Shown here one piece after another: positions 15,783 through 22,813 of a stretch of 27,116 bases of DNA. The notes under the pieces were generated by a model. It was given only the letters and a program-made list of their open reading frames with translations, did no database searches and was not told the origin of the DNA. Every line of letters starts with the position of its first letter. Position 1 is the first letter of the stretch. This DNA is from Bacteroidales bacterium UBA1197 (GTDB lineage Bacteria > Bacteroidota > Bacteroidia > Bacteroidales > UBA932). Position numbers and translations under genes: made by a program. The stretch is from the NCBI GenBank assembly GCA_002309995.1, contig DBYB01000021.1, forward strand, positions 9,203-36,318, read 5' to 3'.

Positions 15783-16601
15783 CTAAATGGAATAGTACTT
15801 ATAACAATGACGGAGCACACGCTGATCTTCCGGAGGGAGAGTCATATAATCACCGTAAAGATTACGCAAATAAATATCATATTGCGCCGGAGCAGGATAA
15901 CAGTTCCCTTCAAACTTAACTTGAGTAAATGAACAGAAAACTTCCTTTTCCATAAACTCATTAAGCCCAGCATCACCAAAATAAGCGCCGGCGTAAGATG
16001 CTTCTTCAAATGACTGTTCCCGCAATCTGGTTGAGATCGAACTCTTTAGATTCAAGACATTTGGGATGGATGGGTGAAACACTCTCTTCACAGCATACTT
16101 AAAGAACCAAACCGGTTTATTCTTCCTCACTGCCCGATAAAAAGGACACACAACTGGGACAAGGCCGTTCAAATGGAACAATTGATTAACTGTTGCCTCA
16201 TTACCTGGGGAAGGGTAACCATCAATGGGAAAAACGTCTACGTTTACGCCCCATAAGACGCGGCCGTAAACATCCTCCATAAAGGTGCCTACTCTTGAGA
16301 TTTTGGCAAACATTTCTACGCTTACGGGAGATGTCGCTAAATCTATTACCCTATTTTCCTCTGATTGGTACGATTTGATAAAAACATCATAATCAGGCCT
16401 TGGCATCATTATGTCGATATCATCATCCCAAGGGATGTATCCTCCGTGCCGCACAGCCCCTAAAAGGGTCCCATATGCTAATGCGTATCTAAGTCCATTC
16501 TCCTGACAAAAAGAGTCTATGCTTGCTAAGATCTCCAGCTGTATTGCCCTGACACGATCTATGCTTATTTCTGTCCAACTATGAGAAAACGCACCGCCCA
16601 T
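15783..16601 (-). CDS. LicD-family phosphotransferase
   Basis: This 272-residue LicD protein carries the family core GTLLGAVRHGGYIPWDDDID (44-63), with the acidic DDDID metal cluster, then MMPRPDYDVF. Near the C-terminus it has YLRNLYGDYMTLPPEDQRV, which closely parallels the same region of the GNAT-LicD fusion. LicD enzymes transfer a phospho-alcohol (phosphocholine in Haemophilus and pneumococcus) from a CDP carrier to a sugar. No membrane segment is seen. It sits 6 nt after wzx and 8 nt before the aminotransferase. No choline uptake, choline kinase or LicC-type gene is visible, so the donor here is more likely made by the adjacent cytidylyltransferase fusion than to be CDP-choline (inference). 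Confidence 0.9.
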   Translation of the reverse strand: MGGAFSHSWTEISIDRVRAIQLEILASIDSFCQENGLRYALAYGTLLGAVRHGGYIPWDDDIDIMMPRPDYDVFIKSYQSEENRVIDLATSPVSVEMFAKISRVGTFMEDVYGRVLWGVNVDVFPIDGYPSPGNEATVNQLFHLNGLVPVVCPFYRAVRKNKPVWFFKYAVKRVFHPSIPNVLNLKSSISTRLREQSFEEASYAGAYFGDAGLNEFMEKEVFCSFTQVKFEGNCYPAPAQYDIYLRNLYGDYMTLPPEDQRVLRHCYKYYSI

Positions 16602-16607
16602 AATTAA

Positions 16608-18053
16608 CTAATTACGTTTCAAATAAGGAGTTACGAGAGAAAACAACAATTTGGACTGCGTTCTATTAAAAACATATGATAGCAGGACGTACAAAAAAAC
16701 ACCACTGATTATGCCAATGACTAAACCAAGTAGCATACTATCGATAATCTCCACTACTGTTATCACCAAAAACATCATTACCAGGGAAATCAGGAAAGAG
16801 GGAGCAATACTGCGCATAAAACCGGCAAAAGAATAGCCGGTTTTATTCCTTAAAAACAACAAAGTAAGAAACCAAGATAAAACGGAAACAACTACAATCA
16901 CCAGACATACAGCTTTAAGGGATACTGCAGAAGACGGAATCAACAGCAATAGTCCGACAATTCGCGTAATAATCTGAATAATCAAAATTGAACGTGATGC
17001 CCCTGCAATTAATAGATAGTTCTGAGGTATCACCGCAAATGCAGAAAACAAACACGACACTAAAAGAATCTGGAAATACGGAATCATCTCACGCCATGTC
17101 TCCGTTAGTAATACTGGGACGAGAGGCTTGGCAACTGCAATCAAGCCAAGAAAAACAGGGCAAGCAACCATAGCGGCCAGTCCCAGCATAGCAAAATAGT
17201 TCCTGCTCATCCTGTCTTCATCGGACTGAATCTCCGACACGGCAGGAAATGACACGGATGCAATCGGACTCATAATAAAACTGGAAGGAGCAGAGGCAAA
17301 CGCATCCGCTTTTCCGTATAGCCCAAGTTGTTCAGGGGAAAACCTCTTTCCTATTGTCAGCGTAAAAACCGCACCATATATACGACCCAGAAAATCGGAC
17401 AACAATAATCTGGAGCCAAAAGAAAAGAACTGTTTTGCCGTAGCCCCTGAAAAGCTAAATGATGGCTTCCACTTGCTAAAACACCATATCAGCAACATCC
17501 TTGCAGATGCACCAACAAGGGTCTGGGCAACAAGTGCCCACACACTGGCGCCATAAATAGCTAAAACAAGAGCCACAATTCCACCTATCGACATACCTAT
17601 CGTTTCCAAAACAGCCAGTTTGCGAAAATTCATTTCTATGATTAATCGCAAACTCTGGATGCCGCACAAAGCATTGACGATCAGCGTGAGGGAAATAATA
17701 CGTATGATTGGCGAAAGTAACTCAGAATCATAGTATCTCCCAATAAAAGGGGCGATGAAGAATATAATGGCATATATGACTCCAGAGACGGCCATATTAA
17801 ACCAAAAGACCGTGGCGTAATCTGTTTCGTTTTTCTCTTTTTTACGTATCAGCGCCTTTGAAAAGCCACTGTCTATCAGGACATCGGATAATGAAATAAC
17901 CAAGTTGGCTATTGCTATTAACCCATAATCCTCTGGAACCAGTATTCTAGCTATAAGGATACTAAACAGCAACTGTAGCCCTTTCGATGCAAATTTTTGC
18001 ATCGAGCTCCATATCAAACCGTCTGTCGTTTTCCTTTTTATGGTTTTTTCCAT
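16608..18053 (-). CDS. wzx: Lipid-linked repeat-unit flippase (Wzx/WzxC-like, MOP superfamily)
   Basis: This 481-residue polytopic protein belongs to the polysaccharide-specific transporters that flip undecaprenyl-linked repeat units to the periplasm. The N-terminus has the family signature RKTTDGLIWSSMQKFASKGL, followed by FSILIARILVPEDYGLIAIA and SDVLIDSGFSKALIRKKE. This pattern is characteristic of the WzxC/AmsL/SpsF-like branch. About twelve to fourteen hydrophobic segments span the sequence, ending in LVIGIISGVFLYVLLSYVF. Its presence with Wzy, Wza and Wzc indicates a Wzx/Wzy-dependent pathway and argues against ABC export. Codon usage is AT-rich, as in the rest of the central block. It lies 11 nt after the GT-D-like gene and 6 nt before licD. 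Confidence 0.93.
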   Translation of the reverse strand: MEKTIKRKTTDGLIWSSMQKFASKGLQLLFSILIARILVPEDYGLIAIANLVISLSDVLIDSGFSKALIRKKEKNETDYATVFWFNMAVSGVIYAIIFFIAPFIGRYYDSELLSPIIRIISLTLIVNALCGIQSLRLIIEMNFRKLAVLETIGMSIGGIVALVLAIYGASVWALVAQTLVGASARMLLIWCFSKWKPSFSFSGATAKQFFSFGSRLLLSDFLGRIYGAVFTLTIGKRFSPEQLGLYGKADAFASAPSSFIMSPIASVSFPAVSEIQSDEDRMSRNYFAMLGLAAMVACPVFLGLIAVAKPLVPVLLTETWREMIPYFQILLVSCLFSAFAVIPQNYLLIAGASRSILIIQIITRIVGLLLLIPSSAVSLKAVCLVIVVVSVLSWFLTLLFLRNKTGYSFAGFMRSIAPSFLISLVMMFLVITVVEIIDSMLLGLVIGIISGVFLYVLLSYVFNRTQSKLLFSLVTPYLKRN

Positions 18054-18064
18054 AATGCCTCAAT

Positions 18065-19084
18065 CTACCAATAGCAAGCACCTTCAACCTGATCAGCTTT
18101 TTTGGGCTTGAATGAATCATCCGGCTTTACCCATGCATCGTTAAATAAGCGCTGGTACCACCCATAGGGAATTCCAACTGCCGGAAGGCCATAATTCGGA
18201 TCTTCCCAACGATTGCCTTTTATTCCAAACAGCATCTGAAGTACACCTCCAAGGTGAACTGCCTTTTTCCCAATGCGTTTGGCATAAGCGGCAAGATGCA
18301 ATCCGTAAGCACCACAACCGATTAAGCAATAATCGAAATCTTGCTTTTCCATCTCGGCCTTCATCCAATCCAACGCTTCAAACCATGAAGCGAAATCATC
18401 ATTATCCCCACCTATACTCTGAACCGCCTTGATCGTATGTAATTCAAAATCAGGAAGGATATCAGTACCGGGAAATAACTTCTCCCTATTATTCTTGTAT
18501 TGATACTCTATCAACTCGGCAAACGGATGAATGACCAGAACCTTCTTCCCTTTCAACACCCTCGTCCAGGACTGGGAGGCGAACCAGGGTTCCATCAACA
18601 AAAGATGCAACTTAGGAACATTAATGAAAGTATCTTTGAAATAGCACTCCCGTCTTGTGAAACTTGCCAGAACATCAATATACTTCATATCCTCTTGAAG
18701 CAACTGGCTGAACTGAATGAAAGCCCACTCTTCCCTGGGAAAGAAACCGGCATTGTTAACCATATGATCCACCCTCTTCTCCATCCACCACCATTGGTCC
18801 TGCTTTGCACGCACAAAATCCAAGCATCCCTTAAAACCGCGCTGTACGCCTAGATAATTAGTTAGAATATTCATCTCGCTTCCTCCGAAGCGGGCTATCA
18901 TACAAGGCTTATCAGCGGAAAGGCAATCATACATAATTTTCCCGGCCTCTTCGTGGTCAATTGTCCTATCCAAGGCTGGCATACAATCCGGGTGTGTGCG
19001 TTCATAAAGCTCTCTTGCATCCGCAAATACCTTATGAACCGCTTTCTCCGGCAGAGAATATTTTCGAGGAAAACTATTCAACAT
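18065..19084 (-). CDS. Probable GT-D fold glycosyltransferase or related capsule-locus protein
   Basis: This 339-residue cytoplasmic protein has no signal or membrane segment. Residues 62-71 (MIARFGGSEM) resemble the ARFGDGE motif of GT-D (DUF1792) glycosyltransferases. DYCLIGCGAYGLHLAAYAKR, followed by IGKKAVHLGG (about residues 247-277), resembles the family GaGpxxKxLxxxL...AxDxG region. A long tryptophan-rich middle (KQDQWWWMEK) and a C-terminal NRWEDPNYG segment are typical of hypothetical proteins in capsule loci. If it is GT-D it would add a hexose to the repeat unit, but the acidic residue pattern is altered (GGSE in place of GDGE), so activity is uncertain. It overlaps the acetyltransferase gene by 11 nt. 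Confidence 0.65.
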   Translation of the reverse strand: MLNSFPRKYSLPEKAVHKVFADARELYERTHPDCMPALDRTIDHEEAGKIMYDCLSADKPCMIARFGGSEMNILTNYLGVQRGFKGCLDFVRAKQDQWWWMEKRVDHMVNNAGFFPREEWAFIQFSQLLQEDMKYIDVLASFTRRECYFKDTFINVPKLHLLLMEPWFASQSWTRVLKGKKVLVIHPFAELIEYQYKNNREKLFPGTDILPDFELHTIKAVQSIGGDNDDFASWFEALDWMKAEMEKQDFDYCLIGCGAYGLHLAAYAKRIGKKAVHLGGVLQMLFGIKGNRWEDPNYGLPAVGIPYGWYQRLFNDAWVKPDDSFKPKKADQVEGACYW

Positions 19085-19685
19085 TCTTCTTAATTATTAC
19101 TGCCGGATTGCCTGCCACAATAGAATCTGCAGGCACGTTTTTGCTCACAACAGAACCGGCGCCAATAACAGAACGATCCCCGATAGTAACACCTTTGAGA
19201 ATAATTGATCGCGCCCCAATAAACACATCATCGCCGATCGTAACGGGGCTTGAGAGAACAGCATCATTCGAACAGTTTCTACGGTCCCGCCAGCCTAATG
19301 GATGGGCATCAGTATCCATAATAAGACAGCCGGAGCCGATTATCACATTATTCCCGATTGTCACATTCTTCGACGCACAAATCGTACTTCCGCTTATACC
19401 CACGTTATCACCGATTACTATAGAACTTCCTGGATCTAAAACATTGAATACACAGGGTTGTATGAGGCCTATTGCATTGCTCTTGATTTTATTCAGGCAA
19501 CAAAAGTTGTTACCTATCACCAGTCTTCCACTTGAACGATTGGTCAACAAAGTATTAAGCCAGCTACGCTTAATAATCCTAATCGCACCTGTAACTTGCC
19601 AGCCTCTCTGGTACTTTATACCGCTGACCAAACAATACCAAACAGATGGGATCTGACGGGTAAAAAAACTATACAGTCTTTTCAT
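19074..19685 (-). CDS. Left-handed beta-helix O-acetyltransferase (WbbJ/CysE-like)
   Basis: This 203-residue hexapeptide-repeat acyltransferase has repeats running from about residue 55 to 195, such as IVIGDNVGISGS, VTIGNNVIIGSG, VTIGDDVFIGARS and VTIGDRSVIGAGS. The likely catalytic histidine is in MDTDAHPLGW. The C-terminal NVPADSIVAGNPAVIIKK is the standard family ending. It probably transfers acetyl from acetyl-CoA to a sugar hydroxyl of the repeat unit. A GTG eight codons upstream is in frame, but the ATG at 19683-19685 is preferred because it shortens the overlap with the GT2 gene to 17 nt. It could alternatively be an acyltransferase for an amino sugar. Confidence 0.9.
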   Translation of the reverse strand: MKRLYSFFTRQIPSVWYCLVSGIKYQRGWQVTGAIRIIKRSWLNTLLTNRSSGRLVIGNNFCCLNKIKSNAIGLIQPCVFNVLDPGSSIVIGDNVGISGSTICASKNVTIGNNVIIGSGCLIMDTDAHPLGWRDRRNCSNDAVLSSPVTIGDDVFIGARSIILKGVTIGDRSVIGAGSVVSKNVPADSIVAGNPAVIIKKNVE

Positions 19686-20601
19686 TCCTAACAGTTTGTT
19701 GTTTCGCACCTCTCATCAGAAGATACAGACGGTAATATGCTCGCGGGAAAACCACTTTTGCAAAGATTGACAACCACACGAAGGGATATCTCCAAGGAAA
19801 GCAGCGTTTGCTGAATAACAATGCATTGTACATCGCGGAATGCCCCTTGGTAAATGTCTCTGCCCAGCGTACCTTAAGAGGTTTAGAGAAAAACACGCTC
19901 CTGCCACCATCCTTAGAATGATCGTTTTCACATACTGCACTGAAACGAGGCAGCACAAGGATAGGCCAGCCGGCCTTATGGGCGAGATAGGTGTAATCGT
20001 GGTCTGAGCCCCCATGGAAATACTTTTCGCAAAAGACTCCCTGAGACTCAACTACTTCCGAAGATACATATGTAATATTGCCGTGTGCCGCTTCACACTC
20101 CTGAAAGGACTTGCCATCAGGCTTTATAAAAGAGTCCAGTTGAGTAAACTTATTCACATAGACAAAACCGCCGTAAGTGAAGTTGCCTGTTTTTCCGTCT
20201 TTAGTGGAGCCCACATAGATGCCAGGTTTCCCAAAAGTAGTCAGACAATATGAATCGGCATTTTTCAGATCTTCCCAGAATGGAGGAAGAACAACCACGT
20301 CATCGTTCAGCCACAAATACCCATCAAAGCCTCCCTCATTAATTGCTGCCTTCCAGGAATTAATCATCCCACCATTCCAAAATAATGAGCCTGTTCCGGG
20401 AAGGATAATTACAGGGAAAGCATACTTTCTGGCTTTAATTGAATCTACCGTACCGTCAGTACTGCCATCATCAGTAATAAACGCCTTGAGGCACATATCA
20501 TCGCTGTGAGGTTCAATAGTACTCTGCAAAGAATCAAGACAACGCAAAGTCTTTTCTTTGCGATTAAAAACAGTCATTAATACAGCAATTGTCATAGCCA
20601 T
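19669..20601 (-). CDS. Glycosyltransferase, GT2 family (rhamnosyltransferase-like)
   Basis: This 310-residue enzyme starts MAMTIAVLMTVFNRKEKTLR. The longer frame upstream overlaps the preceding gene and adds no recognisable sequence, so the ATG at 20599-20601, 2 nt after that gene, is chosen. Motifs are FITDDGSTDGT, ILPGTGSLFWNGGMINSW (comparable to the GN-x-GFaxGxN region of rhamnosyltransferase-like GT2s) and LWLNDDVVVLP, which carries the acidic metal site. GGSDHDYTYLAHKAGWP is the acceptor-side motif of the family. It probably extends the lipid-linked repeat; donor sugar unknown. It is the last gene of the AT-rich block; the genes further upstream return to GC-rich codons. Confidence 0.91.
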   Translation of the reverse strand: MAMTIAVLMTVFNRKEKTLRCLDSLQSTIEPHSDDMCLKAFITDDGSTDGTVDSIKARKYAFPVIILPGTGSLFWNGGMINSWKAAINEGGFDGYLWLNDDVVVLPPFWEDLKNADSYCLTTFGKPGIYVGSTKDGKTGNFTYGGFVYVNKFTQLDSFIKPDGKSFQECEAAHGNITYVSSEVVESQGVFCEKYFHGGSDHDYTYLAHKAGWPILVLPRFSAVCENDHSKDGGRSVFFSKPLKVRWAETFTKGHSAMYNALLFSKRCFPWRYPFVWLSIFAKVVFPRAYYRLYLLMRGAKQQTVRNEKTV

Positions 20602-20603
20602 AT

Positions 20604-21440
20604 TCAATTTATCTTCCTCACAAACCTCGCGCTGGGGAAACACAAGGCAATCACCCGAAGGAATCCCCGGACCAGGCGATACACCGGCCTGCGCCAGCGG
20701 CGGCGGCCAATTTCAAGGAAGAGTTGGTCGTAGGGCGTAGTGCCATACAAAGGGCCGGAACTCTTGCGGCCGTAATCCAGAAGGATGCGCTCGGGAATAA
20801 GACTCTTAAGAACGCCCTGCCACTCAAGTTCAGACTCAAGGCGGTGAGTGGCGCTGAAGCCGGAGACATCATACCTGACAACATCGACCGGCACGTGCGC
20901 ATATCTACAGTCGTTCATCACCAGCGCCACCAGGAACAACTTCCTGTCTGCCACAATCTTCAGAGACTCGTCGTAACCGCAGGCAAGCAAATCACGCTTG
21001 ATAAACGCAGCTTGATGGCAAATGGAACTCTCGAACAAGAACTTCATTGTAATCTCGTCCGGATGAACCTTGCGCCCAACAGGGTCAGTCAGGATTACCG
21101 CATCACCGCAGATAATATCGGCATCAGCCCCGGAAGCGGCAATCTTTTCGAGCACATCGGCAGATGCAAAGCAATCTCCTGAATTCATAAAGATGCAGTA
21201 ATCTCCGTGCGCCTGGGCTAAGCCCTTATTCATCGCGTTATAAATCCCCTTATCTGGCTCGCTTATTCCATAAGAGATATACTTACCGTACTCCGATAGC
21301 AATTCTGCGCTTCCGTCTGTGGAGGCCCCATCAATAACGACAAACTCAAACGGGGCAACCGTTTGATCCACAACGCTTTCAATCGTTTTCCGCAGACCTG
21401 GGCAGTCGTTGCGGTTGACGGTAATAACGCTAATTCTCAT
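20604..21440 (-). CDS. Glycosyltransferase, GT2 family (WcaE-like)
   Basis: This 278-residue GT-A enzyme begins MRISVITVNRNDCPGLRKTI. It has FVVIDGASTDGSAELL (nucleotide binding), EPDKGIYNAMNKGLAQAHGD, and YCIFMNSGD at the position of the DxD strand, where Ser-Gly-Asp stands in for the usual DD. This is normal for the colanic-acid WcaE-like branch of GT2. SSICHQAAFIKR and ADRKLFLVALVMND are the acceptor-domain motifs. It adds one sugar of the repeat unit at the inner membrane face. It overlaps the upstream acetyltransferase by 11 nt and ends 2 nt before the next GT2. Confidence 0.92.
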   Translation of the reverse strand: MRISVITVNRNDCPGLRKTIESVVDQTVAPFEFVVIDGASTDGSAELLSEYGKYISYGISEPDKGIYNAMNKGLAQAHGDYCIFMNSGDCFASADVLEKIAASGADADIICGDAVILTDPVGRKVHPDEITMKFLFESSICHQAAFIKRDLLACGYDESLKIVADRKLFLVALVMNDCRYAHVPVDVVRYDVSGFSATHRLESELEWQGVLKSLIPERILLDYGRKSSGPLYGTTPYDQLFLEIGRRRWRRPVYRLVRGFLRVIALCFPSARFVRKIN

Positions 21441-22131
21441 TCAACGCTTCCTTCAACTTCTCTATATCGCCCAACAGTTCCCAATTCTCCCGGAACCACT
21501 CAACAGGCTGATCCCACCAGCGCACCTTCAGCAGCCAGGCGATAGTTTCATCGTCGTATCGATACTTAAGTACCCGAGCCGGCACGCCGCCGACCACAGC
21601 ATACGGCGGTACGTCCTTCGTAACCACCGCTCCCGTGAGCACTACCGCCCCGTCGCCTATGGTCTTCCCGCCGACAATCTCAACACGGTCGCCAATCCAG
21701 CAATCGTTCCCTATCTGCACGCGCGGCAGAATCTCGTCGAACCGCTGCTCCGTGGCGAAGGTCTCCATAGCCTGCTTCCTCAAGGAGAAGAACATAGGCG
21801 ACGTTGAAACGAACGGAGCCGAAATGGGATGGGTTCCGCCCGCCGTGCGCACCTGGTGGCCGATAGAGCAGAAGCGGCCGACGTTAGCTTCGAGCCAGCA
21901 GTCGTTGCAGATATACGAGCCATAGCCCATCGAGCCGTCGAAATGACTGCGGTCTCCCACGCTGTTGGCACCCTCAAAACAAGCGTCAGCAGCAATGTCC
22001 GCCTTGCTCGTAAAGCGCACAACGCCGTGCCACTTGAGTTTGAGACGTATATACCCTATTATATGCTGAAAAGGGGCGATAAAAACTCGCCCCAATTTAC
22101 TCAGTATTGCAGAAACGGTATTTAGCCCCAT
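21430..22131 (-). CDS. Hexapeptide acetyltransferase (CatB/XAT-like)
   Basis: This 233-residue left-handed beta-helix acyltransferase resembles the CatB-related O-acetyltransferases of polysaccharide loci. HPISAPFVSTSPMFF carries the conserved active-site histidine and its loop. The helix includes GSYICNDCWLEANVGRFCSI and VQIGNDCWIGDRVEIVGGKT. It closes with AVVTKDVPPYAVVGGVPARV and the YDDETIAWLLKVRWWDQP tail typical of XAT proteins. It is expected to acetylate a sugar hydroxyl on the polysaccharide precursor in the cytosol. It is separated from the beta-barrel gene by a single nucleotide and overlaps the next GT2 by 11 nt. It is the first clear polysaccharide-modifying gene of the operon. 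Confidence 0.91.
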   Translation of the reverse strand: MGLNTVSAILSKLGRVFIAPFQHIIGYIRLKLKWHGVVRFTSKADIAADACFEGANSVGDRSHFDGSMGYGSYICNDCWLEANVGRFCSIGHQVRTAGGTHPISAPFVSTSPMFFSLRKQAMETFATEQRFDEILPRVQIGNDCWIGDRVEIVGGKTIGDGAVVLTGAVVTKDVPPYAVVGGVPARVLKYRYDDETIAWLLKVRWWDQPVEWFRENWELLGDIEKLKEALNEN

Positions 22132-22132
22132 C

Positions 22133-22813
22133 CTACAACCTCCACCTCAGGCCTACGCTTAACGGGCACCGGAGGTCAAACGGGAAACCGGGATAGCCGG
22201 GCTTGGCAGCCTCGATTTCTTCCGGGCCGGGCATAAGGCCGTTATACGCATCAGTATAAGCCTCGATGCAACCGTCAACATACAGGTCTATCGCCTTACC
22301 CAAAGGGAAACCGAGCATAACGCCGGCACGCATACCAAAACAGGTATTAGGGTCAGTAGGGTGCTGCCAGTGATGGTTGTCATTGGTATCGTGCATTCCA
22401 AAGCTGTGCCCGACGCCGGCGCCTAAATATAGGTTCGGCACAATCCACTTCGTTTTGGAGTTCTTATTCCTGACGTCAAACATAAAATCCAGGAAACCGT
22501 TCACGCTGTTGAAAGCATAAGGGTAGAAACCGTGCCCCGCAGTCTCCCTGGTATTCTTGGCGGATGAATTCCCACCGTAACTCGCACTCAGCCTGAGGCC
22601 GAAATTGCGGTTAAAGTTATAACTAACCCAGAAGGTACCCTGAGGAGCAAGCAAGCCAAAGGGATGCCCAAACTCAGAATAAGAGAATGAATTCTCATTC
22701 AGCGAAACGAGGCCGCCGCCGCCGAGGGCGAGGGTGAAGCCCTTGTCGGACTGAGCCTGGGCAAGCGGGCCGAGGCACAGGGCCAACACAAATACTGTCA
22801 ATACTTTTTTCAT
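22133..22813 (-). CDS. Predicted outer-membrane beta-barrel protein
   Basis: This 226-residue protein has a clear signal peptide, MKKVLTVFVLALCLGPLAQA, with likely cleavage before QSDKG. The mature part alternates aromatic and hydrophobic strands with glycine-rich turns (FTLALGGGGLVSLNE, TFWVSYNFNRNFGLRLSASY, WIVPNLYLGAGVGHSFGM). It ends in PLSVGLRWRL, consistent with an eight- or ten-strand small barrel. A loop with clustered His and Asp (about residues 138-150) may be surface exposed. No specific family is recognised. The gene overlaps the OmpA-like lipoprotein gene by 4 nt (ATGA) and precedes the first acetyltransferase by 1 nt, so it is part of the operon. A role in surface anchoring or assembly of the polymer is possible but unproven. 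Confidence 0.75.
   Translation of the reverse strand: MKKVLTVFVLALCLGPLAQAQSDKGFTLALGGGGLVSLNENSFSYSEFGHPFGLLAPQGTFWVSYNFNRNFGLRLSASYGGNSSAKNTRETAGHGFYPYAFNSVNGFLDFMFDVRNKNSKTKWIVPNLYLGAGVGHSFGMHDTNDNHHWQHPTDPNTCFGMRAGVMLGFPLGKAIDLYVDGCIEAYTDAYNGLMPGPEEIEAAKPGYPGFPFDLRCPLSVGLRWRL

Noticed and set aside
13385..16601. Phosphocholine (lic) locus
   Set aside because: LicD proteins are present, but no choline transporter, choline kinase or LicC-type gene was seen, and the cytidylyltransferase resembles TagD.
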